From NCBI GenBank assembly GCA_036641395.1, contig JAVWEY010000045.1, positions 1 through 10,536 on the forward strand: a stretch of 10,536 nucleotides of DNA, in the 5' to 3' direction. The position numbers and the translations under genes were made by a program. Numbering within the stretch: position 1 is the first letter of the stretch; each line of letters begins with the position of its first letter. Below are positions 1 through 5,949 of this stretch, one piece after another. This DNA is from JAVXTH01 sp036641395 (GTDB taxonomy: Bacteria; Bacillota_I; Bacilli_A; Erysipelotrichales; Erysipelotrichaceae). The notes beneath the pieces are model-generated. The model had not been told where the DNA came from. It ran no database searches and saw only the letters and a program-made list of their open reading frames with translations.

Positions 1-48
1 GTGACAATAGCTGGGCATGCCCCTGTGAAGATAGCACGCTGCCAGGTA
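1..48 (+). rRNA. rrf: 5S ribosomal RNA, 3' end (partial)
   Basis: The first bases match the 3' part of bacterial 5S rRNA: a GTGacaATAGCTGGGC-like stretch, then a CCCCTGTGAAGATAGCACG segment and the terminal GCTGCCAGG that closes helix I with the missing 5' end. The 5' part lies outside the window. A rho-independent terminator follows within a few bases, as expected for the last gene of an rRNA operon. The 3' boundary is approximate to a few bases. Recognition rests on the conserved 3' motif only, since the pairing partner is not visible. Confidence 0.85.
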
Positions 49-51
49 ATC

Positions 52-78
52 GACTCACTTTATTGTGAGTCTTTTTTT
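52..78 (+). terminator. Rho-independent terminator of the rRNA operon
   Basis: GACTCAC (52-58) pairs perfectly with GTGAGTC (65-71) around a six-base loop and is followed by seven T residues. It sits directly after the 5S rRNA 3' end and separates rRNA transcription from the downstream protein operon. Confidence 0.93.
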
Positions 79-106
79 ATGGATTCAAATAAATTTGTGG
101 TATAAT
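77..106 (+). promoter_or_regulatory. Promoter of the tsaE-tsaB-rimI-tsaD operon
   Basis: A perfect -10 TATAAT lies at 101-106 and is preceded by TGG, giving an extended -10 (TGnTATAAT). The -35 region is poor: TTATGG at 77-82 with an 18-base spacer is the best candidate, consistent with extended -10 promoters that need little -35 contact. The expected start is near 112-114, about 45 bases before tsaE. The promoter lies just downstream of the rRNA terminator, so the operon is probably expressed independently of the rRNA genes. Confidence 0.75.
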
Positions 107-156
107 ATTAAATGCATTTAACGAAAGTTTTTATAGAATAAATGAGAGGAACTTTT

Positions 157-606
157 ATGAATAAAAATATTAATATAGAAACAAAAGAAGCAACGAAAGA
201 TTTTGCGAAGCAACTTGCCAAGTTAATTACCCCACACTTCTTAATTACGATGAGTGGTGATTTAGGTGCCGGTAAGACAACCTTCACAAAGTATCTTGGT
301 GAAGCATTAGGTGTAAGCAGAACAATTAATTCGCCTACCTTCACAATTCTTAAAATATATAAAGGAATCATGCCTATTTATCATATTGATGCTTATCGCT
401 TAGAAGGCTTACATCAAGAACTAGGTTTTGAAGAAGTATTTGAAGATGAAGGTTTATGTGTTGTCGAATGGTCACAATATATTGATGAACAAATACCAAG
501 CGAAAGATTACACATTGATATTGAAATGGGAAATGATGAAGCTAGAGTTTTTCACATGGAAGCAATTGGTAATCGCTATGAAAAAGTATTGGAGGAATTA
601 AAATGA
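157..606 (+). CDS. tsaE: tRNA threonylcarbamoyladenosine biosynthesis ATPase TsaE
   Basis: TsaE is the ATPase of the bacterial t6A machinery. It binds the TsaB-TsaD dimer and its ATP hydrolysis is needed for repeated rounds of threonylcarbamoyl transfer to A37 of ANN-decoding tRNAs. The 149-residue product has the family's usual length. A Walker A motif GDLGAGKTT is at about 34-42, followed by the SPTFT segment (59-63), HIDAYRL (76-82) and VVEWSQY (102-108), all typical of TsaE/YdiB. I start at the ATG at 157 because AGAGGA at 145-150 is a well-spaced ribosome binding site. The ATG at 142 in the same frame would place that site inside the gene. It is the first gene of the operon and its TGA overlaps the tsaB start (ATGA). 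The protein is cytoplasmic. The family assignment is firm. Confidence 0.95.
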   Translation: MNKNINIETKEATKDFAKQLAKLITPHFLITMSGDLGAGKTTFTKYLGEALGVSRTINSPTFTILKIYKGIMPIYHIDAYRLEGLHQELGFEEVFEDEGLCVVEWSQYIDEQIPSERLHIDIEMGNDEARVFHMEAIGNRYEKVLEELK

Positions 607-1205
607 AAACATTATGTATGGATAGTTCCCATCGTTATTTAGTTTTAGGTTTATTTGAAGATGATAAACTGGTTGCTGGTATTTCTCAATCTGCATGGAA
701 GATGCAATCTGAAACTTTATTTCCAGAATTAATATCTTTAATGAAACAAGCAAATTGGGAAAGTGAAGATATTGAAGCAATTGTTATTAGTGATGGCCCT
801 GGTAGTTATACTGGAGTTAGAATTGCAATGAGTGTCGCAAAAGTATTTTGTACGACGATGAATATTCCTCTTTATCGGATATCAACACTTCAACTCTATG
901 CTGGAACTTGCAAGCACACATTAACGCTATTAGATGCAAGAAGTAATCGAGCTTATGTTGGCTTTATAAACGAAGGTAGTTTTGAAAGTGCTGCTAGTAT
1001 TATGACATTAGATGAAATTAAGGAATTAATTAAAAATAAAGATTATTACTTGGTTGGTGATATTAATCTAATTGATCAAGAAGTAAAAGAAATAGATTTC
1101 TTAAAGAACTTTATTGATTTAAAAAATCAATGGGAAAAAGTAGATAATATTCACACTATGGTTCCTTTTTATTTAAAAGATCAAAGTGCCTATAAGGTTA
1201 AGTAA
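603..1205 (+). CDS. tsaB: tRNA threonylcarbamoyladenosine biosynthesis protein TsaB
   Basis: TsaB is the inactive ASKHA-fold paralogue of TsaD. It dimerises with TsaD and scaffolds the t6A-forming complex with TsaE. The 200-residue product carries the N-terminal beta-hairpin start with MDSS, the family hallmark GPGSYTGVRIA at about 65-75, and a DARSNRAYVGF segment near 111-121. It lacks the metal-binding His motif found in TsaD, as expected. The gene starts inside the tsaE stop codon, with GGAGGA at 591-596 as ribosome binding site, and its TAA abuts the rimI ATG directly. The C-terminal half is divergent, which is normal for TsaB in Bacillota (YdiC type). The tsaE/tsaD neighbourhood supports the call. 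Confidence 0.94.
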   Translation: MKTLCMDSSHRYLVLGLFEDDKLVAGISQSAWKMQSETLFPELISLMKQANWESEDIEAIVISDGPGSYTGVRIAMSVAKVFCTTMNIPLYRISTLQLYAGTCKHTLTLLDARSNRAYVGFINEGSFESAASIMTLDEIKELIKNKDYYLVGDINLIDQEVKEIDFLKNFIDLKNQWEKVDNIHTMVPFYLKDQSAYKVK

Positions 1206-1652
1206 ATGTTAGAAAAAATGCAAGTTAGTGATTTAAATGAAGTATTAGAATTAGAAAATGAAGTACTTCATAGTCGTTGGTCTTATGATCAATTTCTTTA
1301 TGAACTGGAACAAAATGAATTTGCGAATTTATTTGTTATTCGAAAACAAGGAGAATTGGTTGGCTTTATCGATTATTGGATTACCTTTGAAGTATGCCAA
1401 CTCGCAAGTATTGCAGTTAAGGAAAAGTTTCAAAGATTTGGGTATGCAAGTAAAATGATGGTAGAGATGGAAAAATGTGTTTCTCATTATCAATGTGAAA
1501 GCATTCAACTTGAGGTTAGAGTATCCAATTTAAAAGCAATTGAATTTTATAAAAAAAATGGATATTTTAAAATAAATATAAGAAAGAATTATTATGGAGA
1601 TACACACGAAGATGCCATTGTAATGGCAAAAGCATTGGAGGTAATAAAATGA
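1206..1652 (+). CDS. rimI: Ribosomal-protein-alanine N-acetyltransferase RimI-type GNAT
   Basis: This GNAT-family enzyme transfers acetyl from acetyl-CoA to a protein N terminus; RimI acetylates the N-terminal alanine of ribosomal protein S18 in Escherichia coli. The 148-residue product fits the family length. The acetyl-CoA pyrophosphate-binding signature QRFGYA is at about 76-81. LEVRVSN and AIEFYKKNGYF (about 102-121) are the usual RimI beta5-alpha4 region, and the C-terminal NYY...EDAIVMAK segment is RimI-like. The start follows the tsaB stop with no gap and has only a weak AAGG (1194-1197) upstream, so translation probably depends on coupling. It sits between tsaB and tsaD as in many Bacillota. 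The in vivo substrate cannot be read from sequence; RimI homologues can be broader in specificity. Confidence 0.9.
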   Translation: MLEKMQVSDLNEVLELENEVLHSRWSYDQFLYELEQNEFANLFVIRKQGELVGFIDYWITFEVCQLASIAVKEKFQRFGYASKMMVEMEKCVSHYQCESIQLEVRVSNLKAIEFYKKNGYFKINIRKNYYGDTHEDAIVMAKALEVIK

Positions 1653-2656
1653 AGAACTTAAAAATACTTGCAATTGAATCAAGTTGTGATGAAACAAGTG
1701 TTGCCATTATTGAAAATGGAAATGAAATAAAGGCAAATGTGGTGGCAACTCAAATTGATGTTCATAAAGAATTTGGTGGGGTTATCCCTGAAGTTGCATC
1801 AAGAATTCATGTGGAAAATATTTCAATGGTTTTACATGAAGCACTTAAAGAAGCTAATATGAAGGTTGATGATGTCGATGCAATCGTAGTAACGAAGGGT
1901 CCTGGTTTAGTCGGTTCTTTACATGTGGGAGTCCAAGCAGCTAAAACGTTAGCGTTTGCTTTTCATAAACCACTGATTGGAATTCATCATATTGCCGGTC
2001 ATATTTACGCAAATAAATTAGTTGGTGAATTGAAGTTTCCCCTTCTTGCATTGGTAGTATCTGGAGGACACACAGAACTTGTTTATATGAGCGAAGATTG
2101 GAATTTTGAGATACTTGGATCAACCCAAGATGATGCAATTGGTGAAGCTTATGATAAGGTAGCACGGGTTATGGGTTTACCATATCCTGGAGGTCCACAG
2201 ATCGATAAACTTGCGAAATCTGGTCATAATGTATATAAATTACCAACACCTAAAACAGAAGGTGAATTGGATTTTTCTTTCAGTGGATTAAAGAGTGGGG
2301 TATTACAATTTATTGCTCGTTGTGAGCGTACGAATCAAACTTACGTACCGGCGGATTTAGCTGCTTCTTTTCAAGAAACAGCGTTGGATTTATTGCTTTC
2401 TAAATTAGAAAAAGCAATTAAACTTAAAAAACCTGCCCAAGTCGTTTTGGCCGGAGGCGTTGCTGCTAATTCACGATTACGTGAAAAAGTAACTTCGCAA
2501 ATGAGTGACCATCATCCTGAAATCAACTTAATTATTCCACCACTATCTTGTTGTACGGATAATGCAGCGATGATTGGTGTAGCTGGAAGTATCGCTTATG
2601 AAAAGGGTTATCGCAGTGATTTTGACTTAACAGCAGACCCGGGTATGGAACTATAA
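1649..2656 (+). CDS. tsaD: tRNA N6-adenosine threonylcarbamoyltransferase TsaD
   Basis: TsaD is the catalytic subunit that moves the threonylcarbamoyl group from threonylcarbamoyl-AMP to A37 of ANN-reading tRNAs, forming t6A. At 335 residues it is of normal length. The ASKHA-fold start AIESSCDETS is at 8-17, and GPGLVGSL is at 84-91. The iron/zinc-binding HHIAGH motif is at 113-118 (His114 and His118), SGGHTEL at 138-144, and GGVAANSRLR at 269-278. The C-terminal metal-ligand aspartate is in TDNAAMI at 303-309 (Asp304). All expected metal-site residues are present. The gene overlaps the rimI stop (ATGA), with GGAGG at 1637-1641 as ribosome binding site. tsaC/ywlC, which makes the intermediate, is not in this window. 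No clear terminator follows. Confidence 0.97.
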   Translation: MKNLKILAIESSCDETSVAIIENGNEIKANVVATQIDVHKEFGGVIPEVASRIHVENISMVLHEALKEANMKVDDVDAIVVTKGPGLVGSLHVGVQAAKTLAFAFHKPLIGIHHIAGHIYANKLVGELKFPLLALVVSGGHTELVYMSEDWNFEILGSTQDDAIGEAYDKVARVMGLPYPGGPQIDKLAKSGHNVYKLPTPKTEGELDFSFSGLKSGVLQFIARCERTNQTYVPADLAASFQETALDLLLSKLEKAIKLKKPAQVVLAGGVAANSRLREKVTSQMSDHHPEINLIIPPLSCCTDNAAMIGVAGSIAYEKGYRSDFDLTADPGMEL

Positions 2657-2676
2657 TTGGATTTCATAAGTTATAG

Positions 2677-2694
2677 AACGTAAAATATTCACAA
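2677..2694. promoter_or_regulatory. Possible Rex operator half-site over the rex -35
   Basis: TTCACAA at 2688-2694 is a perfect match to the right half of the Rex consensus TTGTGAA-N4-TTCACAA and overlaps the -35 hexamer of the rex promoter. The left half at 2677-2683 (AACGTAA) matches poorly. Autoregulation by Rex is therefore plausible but rests on one half-site. This is inference. Confidence 0.3.
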
Positions 2695-2716
2695 AGCGTA
2701 ATTTATATGTTATACT
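2688..2716 (+). promoter_or_regulatory. Promoter of rex
   Basis: TTCACA (2688-2693, five of six matches to the -35 consensus) and TATACT (2711-2716) are separated by 17 bases. TGT precedes the -10, making it an extended -10 as well. The predicted start is about 10-15 bases before the rex codons, so the leader is short. This suggests rex can be expressed separately from the upstream t6A operon, although no terminator is visible between them. Confidence 0.75.
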
Positions 2717-2734
2717 AAATTACAGGTGATTAAA

Positions 2735-3358
2735 ATGGCAAATAAGAATGTCCCAAAAGCAACATTACAAAGGTATCCAGTTTATCTTAAAGCATTAAGA
2801 AAACTGAATAATAGCAAGGTAGAACGAATTATGTCGAAGGAACTTGCAAGTGTAGTGAATATTGAACCAACAACGATTCGTCGAGATTTCTCTTTTCTTG
2901 GAAATTTAGGAAAACAAGGATATGGTTATGAAGTAAAACGCTTAATTGATATCTTCAATCAAGAATTGGGTATGGATTTTGATGAGAAGATTATCTTAGT
3001 TGGAGCAGGTAACATGGGAAGAGCTTTAATGAAATATAACAAGTGGGATTATGTTGTAGGTGAAATTGCTTGTGCATTTGATATTAACCCGGACCGACAG
3101 GGAGTTCGCTTTGGTATTCCTGTTTATGATTTAAAAGATTTAGAAGAAAAGATTCCGGAAGGTTGTCGAATTGCGATTCTTGCGATATCGAATAATATTC
3201 AAAATACGGTTGATCGTTTGACAAAATGTGGTATTGTTGGTTTAGTTGACTTTACCCATGAGCATATTCAGGTACCAAAAGGAGTTAGATTAAAAGCAGT
3301 TGATGTTGTATCATCCATTCAAGAATTAGTGTTTGAAACTAATTCAATTAATCAATAA
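2735..3358 (+). CDS. rex: Redox-sensing transcriptional repressor Rex
   Basis: Rex is a homodimeric repressor that senses the NADH/NAD+ ratio. NADH binding releases it from operators in front of fermentation and respiratory genes. The 207-residue product has an N-terminal winged helix-turn-helix (about 8-75), including the hallmark PTTIRRDFSFLGNLGKQGYGY near 45-65. A Rossmann fold follows, with the nucleotide-binding GAGNMGRA at about 90-97, and a C-terminal swapped helix carries SSIQELVF. I choose the ATG at 2735 because AGGTGA at 2724-2729 is then correctly spaced. The in-frame GTG at 2726 lies inside that site. In B. subtilis rex lies in the same ydi locus, so the neighbourhood supports the call. 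Targets elsewhere in the genome are not visible. Confidence 0.95.
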   Translation: MANKNVPKATLQRYPVYLKALRKLNNSKVERIMSKELASVVNIEPTTIRRDFSFLGNLGKQGYGYEVKRLIDIFNQELGMDFDEKIILVGAGNMGRALMKYNKWDYVVGEIACAFDINPDRQGVRFGIPVYDLKDLEEKIPEGCRIAILAISNNIQNTVDRLTKCGIVGLVDFTHEHIQVPKGVRLKAVDVVSSIQELVFETNSINQ

Positions 3359-3360
3359 AG

Positions 3361-3595
3361 ACAATGACCCAATGCCTTATCTTAAAATCTATAAAAGAAG
3401 CGACTCTGTGGTGGTGTAAGTCAGAGATTATAGTTAATATAAGGGAACAGTTGGTGAGTTGGATCGGAGAAATTAAGTAGACGATCCCGCATATAACATG
3501 CGTTAACAAAAGTAAGATGCATCGATTTATTGATGAATCAGGATGGCACCGCGTAATTTTCGTTTTACGTTCCTGTTACTAGGAACGTTTTTTTT
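3361..3595 (+). promoter_or_regulatory. T-box leader responding to tRNA-Asn, upstream of asnS
   Basis: The leader holds a conserved T-box sequence, AGGATGGCACCGCG at 3540-3553, upstream of an intrinsic terminator. A stem I is supported by CCTTAT (3375-3380) with ATAAGG (3439-3444), CTATA (3389-3393) with TATAG (3429-3433), and an apical hairpin CTCTG/CAGAG (3404-3408, 3422-3426) containing the usual GGTGTAAG-like loop. Just below the ATAAGG strand, GAACAG presents AAC (3446-3448), an asparagine codon, as specifier. TGGC (3544-3547) can pair with a GCCA acceptor end, fitting the G discriminator base of tRNA-Asn. Further hairpins are GGATCG/CGATCC (3461-3466, 3482-3487), CGCAT/ATGCG (3488-3502) and CATCGA/TTGATG (3520-3535). 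CAGGA (3539-3543) can pair with TCCTG (3571-3575) to form the antiterminator. The 5' boundary and the leader's own promoter are not clear. Confidence 0.93.
3567..3595 (+). terminator. T-box-controlled terminator before asnS
   Basis: ACGTTCCT (3567-3574) pairs with AGGAACGT (3581-3588), followed by a run of T through 3595. The left arm shares TCCT with the antiterminator pairing, so terminator and antiterminator are mutually exclusive. This is the switch of the T-box leader. Confidence 0.92.
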
Positions 3596-3610
3596 ATTAG
3601 GAGGACAGTT

Positions 3611-4996
3611 ATGTTTGAATTTATTACGGTTAGAGAATTATATGAAATATTAATGTCAGGATCCCATGTAGAACTTGATGGGATTGAGTATGTTCAGTTA
3701 CAAGGATGGATTCGTACCAATCGTTGTAATGGGAAAATTGGTTTTATTGAATTAAATGATGGTACTTATTTTAGAAATATTCAATTAGTTTATAGTGATA
3801 CAATGAAGAACTTTGAAGAAGTTTCTCATTATCGCAGCGGCGTAGCGATTAGCGCAATGGGTAAATTTATTTTAACGCCTCAGGGGAAACAAGCATTTGA
3901 AATTCAACTAAATGAAGTTGTATTAGAAGGTGATTGTGATGAAGATTATCCATTACAGAAAAAACGCCATAGTTTTGAATATATGCGTGAAATTGCTCAT
4001 TTAAGACCAAGAGCAAATACTTTTTATGCCATTTATCGTTTACGTTCAGTACTTTCGATGGGCATTCATGAATTCTTTCAGAATCAAGGATTTGTTTATG
4101 TGCATACACCAATTATTACTGGTAATGATGGGGAAGGCGCTGGTGAAATCTTTCATGTGACAACAAAAGATAAAGAAGGAAAACATAACAATGATTTCTT
4201 TGGGAAACCAGGGTTTCTTACAGTTACGGGTCAATTACATGTAGAAGCATTTGCATTAGCTTTTCGTGATGTTTATACTTTTGGTCCTGCCTTTCGTGCT
4301 GAAAACTCGAATACACCACGTCATGGCTCAGAGTTTTGGATGGTAGAACCTGAAATAGCTTTTGCGGACTTAGATGATAATATGGATTTAATTGAGGATA
4401 TGGTTAAGTTCTGTATTACGTATGTATTAGAAAATGCTCCGGAAGAAATGAAGTTTTTTAATGAGATGATTGATAAAGATGCGATAAATCGTATCACAAA
4501 AGTAAGAAATTCAGAGTTTAAACGGATGCGTTATGATGAAGCAATTGAATTATTAAAAAATGCTGATGTGAAATTTGATTACCCTGTTGAATGGGGTATT
4601 GATTTACAATCGGAACATGAGCGTTATATTTGTGAAAAAGTCATTGAAGGACCAGTTTTCTTAACTGATTATCCAAAGGATATTAAAGCTTTCTATATGC
4701 GTGTAAATGATGATAACAAGACAGTTGCTGCCTGTGACTTATTAGTTCCTGGAGTTGGAGAATTAGTTGGTGGTTCACAGCGTGAAGAGCGTTATGATAT
4801 GTTAGAGAAAAGAATGAAGGAAATGGGCATGGCTCAAGAATCATTACAGTGGTATATGGATTTACGTCGCTTTGGTGGATGTAAACACGCTGGCTTTGGT
4901 TTAGGCTTTGATCGTTTCTTAATGTATATCACTGGTATGGGTAACATTCGTGATGTTCAACCATTCCCAAGAACACCAAAGAATATGAACTTTTAA
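3611..4996 (+). CDS. asnS: Asparaginyl-tRNA synthetase
   Basis: AsnRS is a class IIb aminoacyl-tRNA synthetase that activates asparagine with ATP and charges tRNA-Asn in the cytoplasm. The 461-residue product is close to the usual 463-466. An N-terminal OB-fold anticodon-binding domain spans about 26-105 (QGWIRTNR...FIELNDGT). The class II core follows, with motif 1 around 144-168, the HVTT segment near 182-185, motif 2 FGPAFRAEN-NTPRHGSEFWM at about 224-244, and motif 3 GFGLGFDRFLMYITG at 428-442. The motif 2 region EFWMVEPE and the C-terminal DVQPFPRTP are typical of AsnRS rather than AspRS. A strong AGGAGGA ribosome binding site at 3599-3605 decides the start. The T-box with an AAC specifier independently supports asparagine specificity. 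A hairpin follows after 5021. Confidence 0.97.
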   Translation: MFEFITVRELYEILMSGSHVELDGIEYVQLQGWIRTNRCNGKIGFIELNDGTYFRNIQLVYSDTMKNFEEVSHYRSGVAISAMGKFILTPQGKQAFEIQLNEVVLEGDCDEDYPLQKKRHSFEYMREIAHLRPRANTFYAIYRLRSVLSMGIHEFFQNQGFVYVHTPIITGNDGEGAGEIFHVTTKDKEGKHNNDFFGKPGFLTVTGQLHVEAFALAFRDVYTFGPAFRAENSNTPRHGSEFWMVEPEIAFADLDDNMDLIEDMVKFCITYVLENAPEEMKFFNEMIDKDAINRITKVRNSEFKRMRYDEAIELLKNADVKFDYPVEWGIDLQSEHERYICEKVIEGPVFLTDYPKDIKAFYMRVNDDNKTVAACDLLVPGVGELVGGSQREERYDMLEKRMKEMGMAQESLQWYMDLRRFGGCKHAGFGLGFDRFLMYITGMGNIRDVQPFPRTPKNMNF

Positions 4997-5020
4997 TCGA
5001 AAAATAAATTAATATTATAT

Positions 5021-5051
5021 AAAATAAGGCAGATGAATTCTGTCTTATTTT
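5021..5051 (+). terminator. Hairpin terminator after asnS
   Basis: A 13-base arm at 5021-5033 (starting AAAATAAGG) pairs with 5039-5051 (ending CTTATTTT) around TGAAT, with a single G-U pair. The arms start in A-rich and end in T-rich sequence, but the T tail is merged into the stem, so termination may be moderate. It separates asnS from the next promoter. Confidence 0.75.
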
Positions 5052-5062
5052 AGGTTGGTAGG

Positions 5063-5091
5063 TTGTGATTCATCGGAAAATAAACTATAAT
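5063..5091 (+). promoter_or_regulatory. Promoter of the licD-like / amidase-like / ABC-F / OYE operon
   Basis: TTGTGA (5063-5068, four of six matches to the -35) and a perfect TATAAT (5086-5091) are spaced by 17 bases. The predicted start is at about 5097-5099, which would leave a very short leader ahead of the AGGTGATG ribosome binding site (5099-5106). No other promoter is evident before the terminator at 10146, so it likely drives four genes. Confidence 0.7.
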
Positions 5092-5108
5092 AATAGGCAG
5101 GTGATGAC

Positions 5109-5936
5109 ATGGAAGATTATATTATTAAAAAGCGTAATGATGGTAGTGTTGTTACAGTAAGAGAAGTACAACTAGTTTTATTAGAAATGTTAAAGGATAT
5201 CGATGTTCTATGTCGTAAACATAAGATTCCATATTTTATGTCTGGTGGTAGTTGTTTAGGTGCCGTTCGTCATCAAGGCTTTATTCCTTGGGATGATGAT
5301 GCAGATATTTGTATGATGAGAGAAGACTATTTGAAGTTTCAAGCAGTTGTAAGTGAATTAGGTGATCAATATTATACACAAGATTTTGATCATGATACAC
5401 GTTACAATGTGGCAATACCAGCAATGAAAATCCGTTTAAAAGGAACATATTGTAAAGAAGTTAATTTTATGTTAGAGAATCGATGTGCTGGTGATGGTTT
5501 GTTTATTGATGTGTTTATCGCAGATTATATAAGTCCTTCTAAAAACAAGGATCGTTTTTGGCGTTGTATTCAAATCTTTTTAATGGTAGTAATTACGTTT
5601 TTTGAAGTATTACATATTAATTTTGTGCCATTAAAACGTTTGTTTGTGAATAATGCTCGGCGTTATGGTTTTAAGAATCGAAAGAGTGAACTGATTGGTT
5701 ATGAATTAACTTGGACATTTGATTTATTAAAGAAGCCAATTATTTATAAGAAAGCGGATATTTATCCAGTTGAATATGTACCTTTTGAAGATACAATGTT
5801 ACCAATTCCACGTATTCCTAAGTCTTTACTAGATGTGGAAGTTGGTACTACTTATATGTCTTATCCGCCTAAGAAAGATCAAATGCCAAAGCATTTAGTT
5901 GATGCGAATTTAGATGGAGAGATGAAAATAGATTAA
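5109..5936 (+). CDS. LicD-family phosphotransferase
   Basis: LicD proteins have a nucleotidyltransferase fold. The characterised ones move phosphocholine from CDP-choline onto teichoic acid or polysaccharide sugars; others transfer related phospho-groups. The 275-residue product shows the family signature at about 46-75: GGSCLGAVRHQGFIPW followed by DDDAD (62-66), the predicted metal-binding aspartates. A second conserved segment GDGLFIDVFIAD lies at 128-139, and the C-terminal LicD block runs from PVEYVPFED to TYMSYPP (220-254). A hydrophobic stretch at about 154-172 (IQIFLMVVITFFEVLHI) suggests membrane contact. There is no signal peptide, so it would act at the inner face of the membrane. 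The ribosome binding site AGGTGATG (5099-5106) fits the ATG. No choline-uptake or CDP-choline genes are in the window, so the donor and acceptor remain unknown. The next gene begins 13 bases on. Confidence 0.88.
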   Translation: MEDYIIKKRNDGSVVTVREVQLVLLEMLKDIDVLCRKHKIPYFMSGGSCLGAVRHQGFIPWDDDADICMMREDYLKFQAVVSELGDQYYTQDFDHDTRYNVAIPAMKIRLKGTYCKEVNFMLENRCAGDGLFIDVFIADYISPSKNKDRFWRCIQIFLMVVITFFEVLHINFVPLKRLFVNNARRYGFKNRKSELIGYELTWTFDLLKKPIIYKKADIYPVEYVPFEDTMLPIPRIPKSLLDVEVGTTYMSYPPKKDQMPKHLVDANLDGEMKID

Positions 5937-5949
5937 AGAAAGGTAAGGT

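Noticed and set aside
108..371. Minus-strand reading frame opposite tsaE
   Set aside because: It lies over the well-supported tsaE gene and over its promoter region, has no ribosome binding site of note, and its sequence resembles no known protein. It is a shadow of the AT-rich gene.
2651..2676. Hairpin CTATAA/TTATAG after tsaD as a terminator
   Set aside because: It is a six-base-pair, AT-only stem with a long loop and no T run, so it would be too weak. Readthrough from tsaD into rex is possible.
3333..3361. TTGAAA and TAAAGA at the end of rex as a promoter for the T-box leader
   Set aside because: The -10 matches only about half of the consensus. I cannot say where the leader transcript starts; readthrough from rex is equally possible.
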